Shown here piece by piece: positions 38,180-49,358 of a DNA stretch of 64,000 nt; positions within the stretch are counted from its first letter, which is position 1, and every line of letters starts with the position of its first letter. The translations under genes and the position numbers were made by a program. The notes below the pieces were generated by a model, which was not told the origin of the DNA, did no database searches, and saw only the letters and a list, made by a program, of their open reading frames with translations. The DNA is from Enchytraeus crypticus (taxonomy: Eukaryota > Annelida > Clitellata > Enchytraeida > Enchytraeidae), in contig CAJHZI010000426.1 in the NCBI GenBank assembly GCA_905160935.1, positions 43,501 through 107,500 of the forward strand, read 5' to 3'.

Positions 38180-41100
38180 ATGACTACAGAATTTTTAAAT
38201 ACTAAGAACCATCAATACAGACTGGTGCAATATCGTGGAAAAGCATTTAAGTTCAAATTCTATAAGGACGACATTCTGTCTACGGCATCGTCCCATTACC
38301 AGCAACTACTGGAAGAAGATATGCGACAAGTGGTTAAAGTTGTATTGCGTCAAGTTGATGAGGACGAGGTTTTGTGCAGATCTTTCGAGACGACGCATCA
38401 CCGATTCGGTTGTCTCGAGGTCTTTTGGCCGTTGTCAAGAAAATTTCAGATTGTCAGTAATGGAAAAGCACTGGAGAATCATCCTATGGAATTTTTTCTA
38501 CGAATAAATCTAAAATCTTCTTCAAGGCATTTGATGAAATTACATGAGTATGATAATTGTGCTTCAGAAATTCCAGGTGATTGTAATGAAAGCAGTAGCC
38601 GCAGTGTTAACTTCAGTAAGAATAATAAACATGTTGATAGCACTGACAACGCTATTCCAGATTCATCAATGGTATCAAAAGTAAAGGAATCAAATCTGCA
38701 TGAACCAGCTCGCAGGAGTGCAAGCAGCTGCTCTGAATTTACTGCGAATGAACAAAACAAAAAGTTGGAGATTCAAGCAGTAAAGGTGAGTTCGACTACT
38801 AAGCAATTGAACGAAAGTCAGCTTAGGAAGCGTTCTGCTGACAAGGAGAGAAATCTGAAGACTGAATTCCAATTGGACACTGAAACTGAAGAGATTCCGT
38901 TTTCTAACAGATCAGAAAGCGGTCACTTCTTCCCTTTTACTACTTCTGCTAAACCTAGTGCCCGGAGTTGTGATGTGAATTTTAATTTCGGAAACATAAA
39001 TCCTGAAAATAAATTGACATATTGTAAGAGTAACAATGAGTTTTTAGTAGCAGATAAAAGCAGTTGTAGCAGGCAACTTTCGAGCAGGTCAAAAACGTTA
39101 TCTCTAAAATTGAGATATGAAAATCGTAAAAATTATTCCAGTAATATACTCGAAGAGTCTGACAGCTGTAAGAAAACGTTGGAGACTATTTCATTATCTA
39201 ATCAGTACTGTGTTGAGAGATCTGTTGAAGCTAGTTGCAGTGGGGGTGGATTTAACTCAAATAATTTATCTAATGAACAGTTTAGAACAAAAACGGTTGT
39301 CTCAAATTCTGACACTGATGTTGCATACTTAAAAGGTAATGAGCAAAAATTATATCCTACTTCTGACACTTCAAATTCTGGAACTAATACTCTCAATGTG
39401 AAGGGTAAAACCTCAAGCCATCATATTGAATTGCTCTATATTGGCAAACCAAGAGCCAATGCTGTCAGTACGAATGACCAGGGAAAGCTGCATTCTGTCG
39501 CTTCGCACGGCAATGAAACAGATTTAAACGAATCACTGATGGATGCAGACTTTCACGTCATTTTCTCAGAAAACACTCCTCTTCGTGTAAAAGTTCCCCA
39601 TATCTCTTCAGCCGATAGCCACTCTTCATTCGTTGGCAGCAGAAGTAAATCATCACACAATGTTCTCTATATGCCTCGTATCGTAACGAGACGCACTGCC
39701 TCAGGATTGTCGTCCACGCAAGTTACTCTACTTCCTGTGTCAGACGATTCCAGCTCATGCTTGTCCGACGAAGAAAATTCGACTTCGTCTATTAGTCAGT
39801 CGCGAAACAAAAATGAACTAAAAGGTAGTCTTGCAGTGTGTAATGCTGGGTATGTTAATGCAAAGTACGAGGAATTTAAACGTCCGGCTAAACGGTCACT
39901 TGAGTCGGCATTTGCTGAGCTGACACCTAAAGGATCTTCGAAGCTGAAGCGTGCTAAGATGACAGGATGTGATTTGACGTCTCAACTCAGTAGTGGCAAC
40001 ATTCGAGACTCTGGCTACAGTGATCGTGTGTTTAAAACACCCACGTGTCTCAATATACCTTTGGCTTCTTCAACGATGCAGAAACGAACTGCTATAGTTA
40101 GCAAGTCATCAGATCACGATATCACCTTATCGAGTAGCCTCTCACTGTCTAATATATCTGCTGTAAGTTCTCATAGTAAGAAAACTTACAATCCAGTGGA
40201 AAGTCCAAGGAAGGAGGATCGGGCAGAAGTGGCTGAGTGTAAGGACAGGCTTGAAATGTCCTGTAAAACCAAAGATGAAGTAAAACCACGAAAAGAAATA
40301 ACGAAAAGCTTCAGTACTGATTGTGGTGCTGGAGATAGAACTTCTGAATCCTATTTAGCTCTGAATGGTGTAGTTGTTACAAAACACAACAAATCGCAAT
40401 GTTACATTGATGCGAGCCATTGTAGTAGAATGAGAGGTAATGTAGATGAGTTGAGAACTTCGAATAAAGAACTATATCTTAACAGAGATACCAGCAAACG
40501 TCAGTCTTTAACTGATCTCCCTGCACCTTCTCCTAAGCAGCGATTGGTTGAACTAGACACTAAGCAGCAGCCTGTAAAGGGAGGAGGGAACATAAGTTTT
40601 CAAGAAATGGTCCGAAGCAGAAAATTAGATTCTTCTTGCGAAGCCTGCATGATAATTGAACGGGAAGCAAGGGAACGTTCGTGTATGGAGGACGTTTCAT
40701 CTAGAGAGTCTACTGTGGCAAATGAACTGCATAGCTCAGCGAGTGACTGTGAAGAGAATTGGAGTGATGCTGAAGAGGAAAAGATTTCTAATACTGGATC
40801 GAACAAGAACTGCATGATCGCATTCAAATCTAAGAACGGTGATAATCTGACTCCTATCAACAAAGATGATACTGTCTCACAAAGGCTGAGTCACTGCACC
40901 TCATCTATAGATGACGTATTCTCTCAAGATCCACTTAACTTATTTAATGAAACTAATTATAATGCAAACAACGATATTCTTGACAATTCAGATTACGTTG
41001 ATGTCAACAACAATTCCCAATTATTCAACGATGATGATGATGATTATGGTTATGATAGAAATGAAAAAGGCGTCAGTATCATGATTGGTGTGACGGGTGA

Positions 41101-41839
41101 AGAAAAACAGGCGAGTGGTTCATCGGTTATGTTGAAGTATTCAGAGACTCAGAGGATCAACTCTCAGCTGATGACTGCAGGCCAACATGTCGATGGATTT
41201 AATAAAAGATCAGACGTGATAGAGAGATCAACTGAGGCTCATAATCATGCTCATATCTTTATCAATTTGACTGACAATAACCAAACTGCAATGACGGCCG
41301 GTGTGGAGTCGGCTGTCTCTTCTGCCATCAAGCCGGCTGTCTCTTCTACCGTCAAGCCGGCTGTCTCTTCTACCGTCAAGCCGGCTGTCTCTTCTGCCAT
41401 CAAGCTGGCTGTCTCTTCTACCATCAAGCCGGCTGTGTCTTCTGCCACCAAGCCGGCTGTCTTTTCTGCCATCAAGCCGGCTGTCTCTTCTACCATTAAG
41501 CCGCCTGCGTCATCCAGTGTTAAGCTGGTTCACTCCTCTGCAGCAGCACCTGATGATTGTCTGTGTGGTGGTGACTCTTCTGTCGCAGATAAACAGGTTA
41601 ACACTGACTGCTCTACCCTGGTACCACGCAGCAAACCCTCTGTGTCAGGACCTCCGAGTAGTTCTGACAACTCTCAGGCAGACTGTTCCAGATCAGTGGT
41701 TCACCCGGGTGATGTTCAGTCAGGTATGAGGACACAAGTATCCCCTGCAGTTCAGCGGCAGAGGTCGTTGCTCCGTGGACTGATTGCTTATCTTCATTCC
41801 ATCTGGCGAGCTTTGAACGCTGAACCCTCTCACTATTAA
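38180..41839 (+). CDS. Large single-exon protein, possible MAJIN (meiotic telomere) homologue
   Basis: 1219 codons. Residues 1-115 look folded (QYRGKAFKFKFYKDD, EEDMRQVVKVVLRQVDEDEV, HPMEFFLRINLK); order and spacing recall the N-terminal domain of MAJIN, which binds TERB2 and tethers telomeres to the inner nuclear membrane in meiosis. Residues 120-1180 are Ser/Asn/Lys-rich and look disordered, with an acidic patch near 950 and about nine 8-residue repeats (AVSSTIKP) at 1040-1113. The C-terminus has one hydrophobic or amphipathic helix (SLLRGLIAYLHSIWRAL), where MAJIN has its membrane anchor. Vertebrate MAJIN is only about 250 residues, so the call rests on the two ends and is an inference. 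The reading frame itself is secure: it is far longer than chance at this composition. Confidence 0.9.
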   Translation: MTTEFLNTKNHQYRLVQYRGKAFKFKFYKDDILSTASSHYQQLLEEDMRQVVKVVLRQVDEDEVLCRSFETTHHRFGCLEVFWPLSRKFQIVSNGKALENHPMEFFLRINLKSSSRHLMKLHEYDNCASEIPGDCNESSSRSVNFSKNNKHVDSTDNAIPDSSMVSKVKESNLHEPARRSASSCSEFTANEQNKKLEIQAVKVSSTTKQLNESQLRKRSADKERNLKTEFQLDTETEEIPFSNRSESGHFFPFTTSAKPSARSCDVNFNFGNINPENKLTYCKSNNEFLVADKSSCSRQLSSRSKTLSLKLRYENRKNYSSNILEESDSCKKTLETISLSNQYCVERSVEASCSGGGFNSNNLSNEQFRTKTVVSNSDTDVAYLKGNEQKLYPTSDTSNSGTNTLNVKGKTSSHHIELLYIGKPRANAVSTNDQGKLHSVASHGNETDLNESLMDADFHVIFSENTPLRVKVPHISSADSHSSFVGSRSKSSHNVLYMPRIVTRRTASGLSSTQVTLLPVSDDSSSCLSDEENSTSSISQSRNKNELKGSLAVCNAGYVNAKYEEFKRPAKRSLESAFAELTPKGSSKLKRAKMTGCDLTSQLSSGNIRDSGYSDRVFKTPTCLNIPLASSTMQKRTAIVSKSSDHDITLSSSLSLSNISAVSSHSKKTYNPVESPRKEDRAEVAECKDRLEMSCKTKDEVKPRKEITKSFSTDCGAGDRTSESYLALNGVVVTKHNKSQCYIDASHCSRMRGNVDELRTSNKELYLNRDTSKRQSLTDLPAPSPKQRLVELDTKQQPVKGGGNISFQEMVRSRKLDSSCEACMIIEREARERSCMEDVSSRESTVANELHSSASDCEENWSDAEEEKISNTGSNKNCMIAFKSKNGDNLTPINKDDTVSQRLSHCTSSIDDVFSQDPLNLFNETNYNANNDILDNSDYVDVNNNSQLFNDDDDDYGYDRNEKGVSIMIGVTGEEKQASGSSVMLKYSETQRINSQLMTAGQHVDGFNKRSDVIERSTEAHNHAHIFINLTDNNQTAMTAGVESAVSSAIKPAVSSTVKPAVSSTVKPAVSSAIKLAVSSTIKPAVSSATKPAVFSAIKPAVSSTIKPPASSSVKLVHSSAAAPDDCLCGGDSSVADKQVNTDCSTLVPRSKPSVSGPPSSSDNSQADCSRSVVHPGDVQSGMRTQVSPAVQRQRSLLRGLIAYLHSIWRALNAEPSHY
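41290..41520 (+). repeat. 24-bp in-frame coding minisatellite
   Basis: About nine units of AAGCCGGCTGTCTCTTCTAC within the MAJIN-like frame, changing mainly at GTC/ATC and ACC/GCC codons. The period of 24 keeps the frame. Confidence 0.93.
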
Positions 41840-41936
41840 TGTTGTATTCTATGGATCTAGTCTGTGTACTCATCTGTGCGCTAACTGTTTATATTTATTG
41901 TTTGACTGATTAAGCTTTCTCCAATGAATTGTAATC

Positions 41937-41942
41937 AATAAA
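41937..41942 (+). promoter_or_regulatory. Candidate poly(A) signal of MAJIN-like gene
   Basis: AATAAA 98 bases after the stop codon, followed by a TCAA tract and a T-rich stretch. This is the only canonical signal close to this gene's end. Confidence 0.55.
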
Positions 41943-43068
41943 TCAATCAATCTACCTCTCAATCTCTGTAATTAATGTTTTGTCAATTTATGGTCTGTGG
42001 TATATATTACCCGCTATCTACTTCTGTGCTCGGTGTGATCACTATCAGTTTCCTGATTAGCTGAGGAGCACTCCATCGATCAACCAGCTGATCCTAATGT
42101 GTGGCTTAGAGGTGGTTTTCCATTGTCTTCCTCAGCTCTTCTTTAATCACCCATTTCGACATTCTCAGTGACTGCCATGTCTACGATTAATAATTAATCT
42201 CTCAAAAAAGCTATTTCTTTTGTTATTGATTGATACACGATTGTATGAATGATGTAGAAATAAATATATTACAATCTGTGAAGAAGCGTTAAGTTGTGCT
42301 GTTTGAATGCTGAATATTTGTGATTGTCATTTTTGTGAAACCGTAGTACCAATAATATAATTAATATTTATTTAATAAAAACAAATGTAACTGTTGCTCT
42401 CATACAGTCATTCATTAGAGAATTGAGCAGCTTGCTGAAGGCTGAGATATGGTTGCCATAACGTAACTTTAGATCATGACAATTTCTGTACATTGTATTA
42501 CATAGGCTTAAAATTTACCTCGTGAACTCGGGACAATTGTAATAGTGGGTAGTATCATGCTAGATGATAGACGATTTACTTTGCAGTTCTTTTTGTATTT
42601 AGGACTTTGTCGTTTAAGTAACTGTAGTTAAAAATCTACGAGTTCTTTTTGTTGTTATGGACTTTTTGGTGTGATTTCGTTTCATTAATTAGGCGGTTTA
42701 TTTATTGTTGTTATTTGGTTTTTTTTGGATGATAATTTTTGACTACTTTTAAATGGGTTTCTTTTTATTGATGGATTTTTATTTAATTCGTTAGCGAGTT
42801 CTTCCTATACTCTAAGACGGTGATTCTTAAACCTTTTACCACCCCTTGTCAACACTTTCTTGTGCCATCTTTCTGGTTTATATTGGCAATGCTTCTTTGT
42901 GGACGAATACGTTTGTGTACATGGAAACAAAATATTCCCCTGCATAGAATGCTGGTTCTGCTGTTGCTATCCTTTGTAGTCCTCATAGGATTATCCTAGT
43001 TCAACTCTCTCTCCCTGATATTTGAAGAAAACTGTGACCGCTGTCACTTTGTTATTGTCCTCTTTAAA

Positions 43069-43294
43069 CACGCATTGTAGTGAAATGATCAACTACGTTG
43101 ATATCTATCACTTTTAGTACCACATGTTTAAACCGTTAGGCAATTTAGACCATTTTCTGTGTAACCAGTCCAGTGAATGTCCAAGATTTTACTCTCAGAT
43201 CAGCGCGGCTGGGATACGAACCCACGAGGGTTCAATTCACCTCAGGATCTGTCATTTAAAACTTCATGACGTTACCCATACTCTATTTAAGACA
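43069..43294 (-). repeat. tRNA-derived SINE, family A
   Basis: Full-length minus-strand copy, B box GGGATACGAACCC on the complement. Confidence 0.85.
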
Positions 43295-43499
43295 TTCTCT
43301 ATAGCTGTTATTTTGTTGTTTAGAAGCTTTTAGCAAGTCTTTTATATTTGCTGTGTCCTGTTTTACATTTACTAATCAAGTGTTCTTGTTTCTGTTCTTA
43401 TTTCAAACATTAAAGTTCTTTGAATCATTTATAATTGTATGTGTCTCTTTCTATTCAATACTTAAGCTTTTTGAATCAGTCATACTCATATGTTACTGT

Positions 43500-44035
43500 A
43501 TGTGGCTCTTTCTATGCACTGAGCTGATAACTGGTATGCAGCTCTTTCTTTGCACTGAGCTGATAACTCGTATATAGCGCTTTCTATGCACTGAGCGGAT
43601 AATTGGTATATAGCTCTTTCTATGCACTGAGCTGATAACTCGTATGCAGCTCTTTCTATGCAATGAGCTGATAATTGGTATATAGCTCTTTCTATGCACT
43701 GAGCTGGTAACTTGTATGCAGCTTTTTCTATGCACTGAGCTGATAACTCTTATATAGCTCTTTCTATGCACTGAGCTGATAATTGGTATATAGCTCTTTC
43801 TATGCACTGAGCTGATAACTCGTATGCAGCTCTTTCTATGCAATGAGCTTATAACTGGTACATAGCTCTTTCTATGCACTGAGCTGATAACTGGTGTGCA
43901 GCTCTTTCTATGCAATGAGCTGATAACTGGTACATAGCTCTTTTTATGCACTGAGCTGATAAGTCATATGCAGCTCTTTCTATGCACTGAACTGATAACT
44001 GGTGTGCAGCTCTTTCTATGCACTGAGCTGATGCC
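43500..44035 (+). repeat. 36-bp minisatellite, about 14 copies
   Basis: Unit GCTCTTTCTATGCACTGAGC plus TGATAACTGGTATGCA. The period keeps a 152-codon minus-strand frame open with a 12-residue repeat (SSVHRKSYIPVI), which I do not regard as a gene. Variants alternate between TATGCAG and TATATAG in a higher-order pattern. Confidence 0.9.
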
Positions 44036-44073
44036 AGTGTCAGCTCAGACCTGAGTTGGTTAAATACTGGTAG

Positions 44074-44200
44074 AGGTGGGATGGCAGAATGGATAGCACG
44101 CTTGTTAATAAGCAACAGGCCATCGGTTTGAAACCCTGCCAAACAGTCTATAACTGTATCTCTTGTGACACAGAAACAGACGTTAAACTTAGCTTGATAA
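44074..44200 (+). repeat. tRNA-like SINE, family C
   Basis: GGTGGGATGGCAGAATGGAT, GCACGCTTGTTAATAAGCAA, degraded B box GGTTTGAAACCCTG, tail ACAGACGTTAAACTTAGC. Related to 30549 and 18421. Confidence 0.65.
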
Positions 44201-44702
44201 AACCTGAACATGATTCTATCAGTGCACAATGGAGACCTCTCTGTTGGAGAAATGAAAATGAAAGCTTTGTTAGCGACAGAGAAATCTAGACAAATATTCA
44301 ATTACATTCAACTCAACAAAAGCCATTATTGTGAGCAAAAGTTCTTCTACACGTGAATCAAGTTCATTGTCAAGATGTTATGTAAAACTTAAAGCCTATC
44401 AAATTTAGACAAATGTTATATATATCAAACATCTTAAATATAAAATTAATTCAAGATTGAAAGCAGACACTAGAAAAAGTTGGAACATCTAGAACTGGCA
44501 CTTGACATTAGATGTCACATGTACAACAACAACAACAGCTGTCATTGCTCATCAATTGCTTAGCGTTGAACTTATTCTAAAGAACTTATAAAACTACAAA
44601 ATTACAAAATGTCCGACAATTAAGAAGAACAGTAATTACTGATAATGGATTTACAAAAAAGCAGCATTCACAGGAATGTTGATAAATTTTGAATATTAAT
44701 AA

Positions 44703-44852
44703 AGATTTAAAGCCGATGTTAACGTCAGTTTCATCTCTCTTAAATGATATCAGTGACAGACGAGCCCAGGATTTCAGCCCACACATACCGAGTATAACTT
44801 AACACACCAAGGTCAGGTATCTTACTGACATCGCCATTAGCTTCTGCCTATA
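44703..44852 (-). repeat. tRNA-derived SINE, family B, diverged
   Basis: GATGTTAACGTCAGTTTCAT at one end and TGACATCGCCATTAGCTTCT at the other; small insertions in the middle. Confidence 0.75.
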
Positions 44853-44974
44853 AATTTACTACAAAATAGTATCACACGGCAGCATTTTCGGAGTGTGACT
44901 CGATACAGTCAGGTATTGTAGCAGTGTGAAGCTTTGATTAAAATATATAGCGAAAGATCTTTCATGCTGACATC

Positions 44975-45108
44975 AGTTTTATACCACATGTTTAAACCGT
45001 TACATAGTTTACAATTAATATCAATTAATATCGATATCGGTGAAGTGAATGCTCAATACTTACTCCCTGAAGTTACCAAAAGCTCCTTACTCTTAGCTAT
45101 TGAGACAC
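44975..45108 (-). repeat. Degraded SINE family A
   Basis: ATACCACATGTTTAAACCGT and the terminal AGCTATTGAGACACTC are recognisable; the middle is replaced or rearranged. Confidence 0.55.
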
Positions 45109-45334
45109 TCATTTAGTGAATGCAGTAAATCGATCATTTATTTATACAATGAATAAGCAAAGTCAGCATCACGATAGAGCATTTGAGTGAGCAACAGTAT
45201 AAAGTGAGTTGATGTTGTATTGTATATAGTATTAATTTTAATTTCAACATGTAATATGTGCATATAAGAAGTAATTCATTTAATTATGCTTCTGACTAGA
45301 AGCATAAGTCAAACTATGCTGAATAAAATATACT

Positions 45335-45367
<33 letters not shown>

Positions 45368-45450
45368 AATATATATATATATATATATATATTATAATTT
45401 ATATATATAATATATATATATATATATAATAATTTATATATATATATATA

Positions 45451-45508
<58 letters not shown>
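45335..45508. repeat. TA microsatellite with internal palindromes
   Basis: Long TA runs broken by TAATTTATA and CTAATA. The tract is self-complementary at every scale. Open frames over it encode only Tyr/Ile repeats. Confidence 0.95.
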
Positions 45509-45509
<1 letters not shown>

Positions 45510-45954
45510 TATATTTCACGGGGATATCGATGATGCTGATTAGTAACAATTACAGTAAGTTGATTTAATTAGCTAATAATAAATGCCTGCAAATACAAGC
45601 TGTACAACTATACATTAATAATGTTCAGAACGACTTAATATCAAATTTGACATTAGCACGACCAGCTGCACGTACAAAACACTTTACAGGTAACAACACG
45701 ATAGTTTTACAGTACGGCAGATTAATAGATCTCTGACAATTATAGTCTAGAAATCATTGCCAAAGTGATCTGTAAATAGTCCAAGTTGTATAGTTGAATT
45801 ATTGCAGAAACCCTAGCGATGACATACAATCTAAATGGCAAGATTTGTCTAATCTGATACATAAAATTGGCACACTTATTAGCTGAACTAGTAGAAGATT
45901 TATCTAACACAGTAAAATCCATTGAGCCTCAAGTTTAGCTAAGAGTTAATATAG
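45509..45954. other. BRF2 3' flank
   Basis: AT-rich sequence that should include the BRF2 3' UTR. No poly(A) signal was identified on the minus strand and no repeat was recognised. Confidence 0.4.
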
Positions 45955-47301
45955 TTAACTATCAACAGTTGAGATATACTGCGACAATTCCTCCTCGCTT
46001 ACATCCAGCTCACAGAGTTCTGGACTATCCAGATCATGTGTGATAACCCTCTTCACGTCTTTCTTTCCATCGGCTCCATCGCAACGCTTCATATCTTTCC
46101 TGCGCCACTGCCTAGAGCACACTCTGTTTCCAAACATAACTGCGTCGGCTAGTCTTGCGTTATTCGTCAGTTCAACTTGATGACGACGACTTTTACGAAA
46201 GCCTAATTGAACAGGATTACGCTTAAAAGCAGCATCGAGAACTTGCAAATCATTGTCACCGACACGAGGCATGGCATCATTTGACAGTTTAGCATTGCAG
46301 GAATTAGTCGACGTTAAATCGTCGTTGTTACTACACGACTCAGCGTCAACACCGCTCAGGAGAGTCTCGACAAACGAGGCTTCGTAGGATGCCTGCGAGT
46401 CACTCAACAGCGTGTTGCTAAACTCCTTCACATCCTCCGTGTACATTGCCACGTTACACAGCGTCAGGGTTTCCTTCCTAACCCACGGCAACTGAGAGGC
46501 AAGTCTGTACAGCACGCCAGCGAGAATATTCGACACGTTACTAACTGTTCTTCTCGCAGGAAGACCTCTCTCCTTGCAGAAGCTTTCCAGTTTCGTTTTC
46601 CAGCGCGCGCTCGGTTTGAACGACAACCAAGAAAGATACGCCGCGGCTGTGACGAGATTTTCTCTGTTTATGCCTTCAGTTATCTGAACATGAGAACAAA
46701 CATCAAGAATATTTAACGCCCTCTTGCTGACAGCATCTTCTAAACCAGCCGATCCATACTTAGCACGAGCAACGTCTACAACAGATATCGATTTAATGGT
46801 GAGATTTAGAAGTCGAGTGATGAGCAGCAGCATTCGCCCAAATTTTGACATATTGCATCTCACGCTGGAACAAAAATCTACGACAGTGATTGGTCGATCA
46901 TATTTTCTGCACGCAATGAACACACTACAGGTCGCTATCAATTCTTTGGCCGGCAGCTGTTTATAGCGAAATTCTTTCAAATCGTAGGCCCTGTCGAATA
47001 TGTCAGTGGCTTCCTTTAGCACTACATCACTCGCATCGAGATTTTGAATGAGTCGCTTAACTGCCTTCCTACCGAGGTTTCTTCCAAAAGAACTTATTTC
47101 ATTTTCCTTCTCATAATTGTGATGTAATTTCCACGGAGCTACAGATTTAAATAAAGGTTTTGAATGTTCGTTGTTGAACGACGGAGGGAAGACTTCCAGT
47201 GCATTCTCCTCCAGAATATATCCACATCCAGAGCAAACATTTCTTCCATCATCGGTGACAGAATAGTCGTCGAGACTGCAGTTGCAGTTAGGACAGGTCA
47301 T
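45955..47301 (-). CDS. BRF2: Transcription factor IIIB 50-kDa subunit, BRF2
   Basis: 448 residues in one coding exon. The N-terminus is a zinc ribbon with Cys 3, 6, 23 and 26 (CPNCNC and NVCSGCGYI). Two cyclin-like folds follow: about 70-160 (KELIATCSVFIACRKYDRPI) and about 190-290 (LVTAAAYLSWLSFKPSARWK, LYRLASQLPWVRKE). The second resembles human BRF2 (TAATFLAWQSLQPADR, LRMAEQLAWLR) as I recall it. A near-terminal SEEELSQYI matches the human SDSEIEQYL motif. In the family BRF2 replaces BRF1 in TFIIIB at gene-external Pol III promoters such as U6 and 7SK, acting with TBP and BDP1 in the nucleus. The length fits (human 419). A 3' splice site 12 bases upstream of the ATG (AATTTCAG, ending at 47314 on the plus strand) shows a 5' UTR intron. 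Alternatives TFIIB or BRF1 fit the C-terminus less well. Confidence 0.9.
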   Translation of the reverse strand: MTCPNCNCSLDDYSVTDDGRNVCSGCGYILEENALEVFPPSFNNEHSKPLFKSVAPWKLHHNYEKENEISSFGRNLGRKAVKRLIQNLDASDVVLKEATDIFDRAYDLKEFRYKQLPAKELIATCSVFIACRKYDRPITVVDFCSSVRCNMSKFGRMLLLITRLLNLTIKSISVVDVARAKYGSAGLEDAVSKRALNILDVCSHVQITEGINRENLVTAAAYLSWLSFKPSARWKTKLESFCKERGLPARRTVSNVSNILAGVLYRLASQLPWVRKETLTLCNVAMYTEDVKEFSNTLLSDSQASYEASFVETLLSGVDAESCSNNDDLTSTNSCNAKLSNDAMPRVGDNDLQVLDAAFKRNPVQLGFRKSRRHQVELTNNARLADAVMFGNRVCSRQWRRKDMKRCDGADGKKDVKRVITHDLDSPELCELDVSEEELSQYISTVDS

Positions 47302-47313
47302 TGCGAGAGACGG
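47302..47313 (-). promoter_or_regulatory. BRF2 5' UTR fragment after a 3' splice site
   Basis: On the minus strand TTAATTTCAG is followed by CCGTCTCTCGCA and the ATG. The promoter and first noncoding exon must lie further right and were not found. Confidence 0.6.
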
Positions 47314-47499
47314 CTGAAATTAAATACAATTCGATCTGTCAAAATTTTGTCTGTTAATAACTTAACAAATAAATTATGAACAATAGTGAATCTTAACAAT
47401 ACAAATTAAAGAGGAACAGTGATTAAGTAAAAGTGGAATAAGTTAAAGAGTAAAATAGAAAAAGTAGAAAAGAGTCAAATAAAGTAGTATGTCTCACTG

Positions 47500-47636
47500 G
47501 CTCCGGCTGGAGCCAGTGGCGAAGTCGGTAAGACACTTGACCGCGGATCAGTATGTGCGGGGTTCAAATCCTGGGCTCACCCGTCACTGACATCGCTTTC
47601 GAGTGAGGAAATTGACGTTAACCTTAGCTTTACCAG
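47500..47636 (+). repeat. tRNA-derived SINE, family B
   Basis: A very well preserved copy: GGCTGGAGCCAGTGGCGAAG, B box GGGGTTCAAATCCTGG, tail GACGTTAACCTTAGC. Its 3' end joins directly to a SINE-A. Confidence 0.88.
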
Positions 47637-47880
47637 CTTTAATAGCGCAGTGGTTAGAGGCGACAGGTAGCATCATGAAGTTTTAAATTACACCTCCTGA
47701 GATAAATTGAGCTCTTGCGGGTTCAATTCTCAATTGCACTGATCTTATAGTAAAATCTCGGACATTCACTGGACTGGTTAAACGGAAAATGAACTAAATT
47801 GACTAGCGGTATTAACATGTGGTATCAAAAGTTCTAGATATCAACATAGTTGATCATTTCACTAAAATACGCGTTGTTAA
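47637..47880 (+). repeat. tRNA-derived SINE family A, fused to the SINE-B before it
   Basis: TAATAGCGCAGTGGTTAGAG head, B box GGGTTCAATTCTC, body and TGATCATTTCACTAAAAT end. No spacer separates it from the SINE-B, so the pair may form a dimer or nested insertion. Confidence 0.8.

Positions 47881-49358
<1,478 letters not shown>

Larger units (their letters stand above)
41943..45954. other. Intergenic region between MAJIN-like and BRF2 3' ends
   Basis: No host gene seen. A diverged family D copy lies at 42005-42200, SINE-A copies at 43069 and 44975, a 36-bp array at 43500-44035, a family C head at 44074, a SINE-B at 44703, and long TA arrays at 45335-45508. The stretches 42200-43060 and 44200-44700 show nothing recognised. 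Confidence 0.65.

Noticed and set aside
43493..43951. 152-codon frame with a 12-residue repeat
   Set aside because: Product of the 36-bp minisatellite; no splice context or family similarity.
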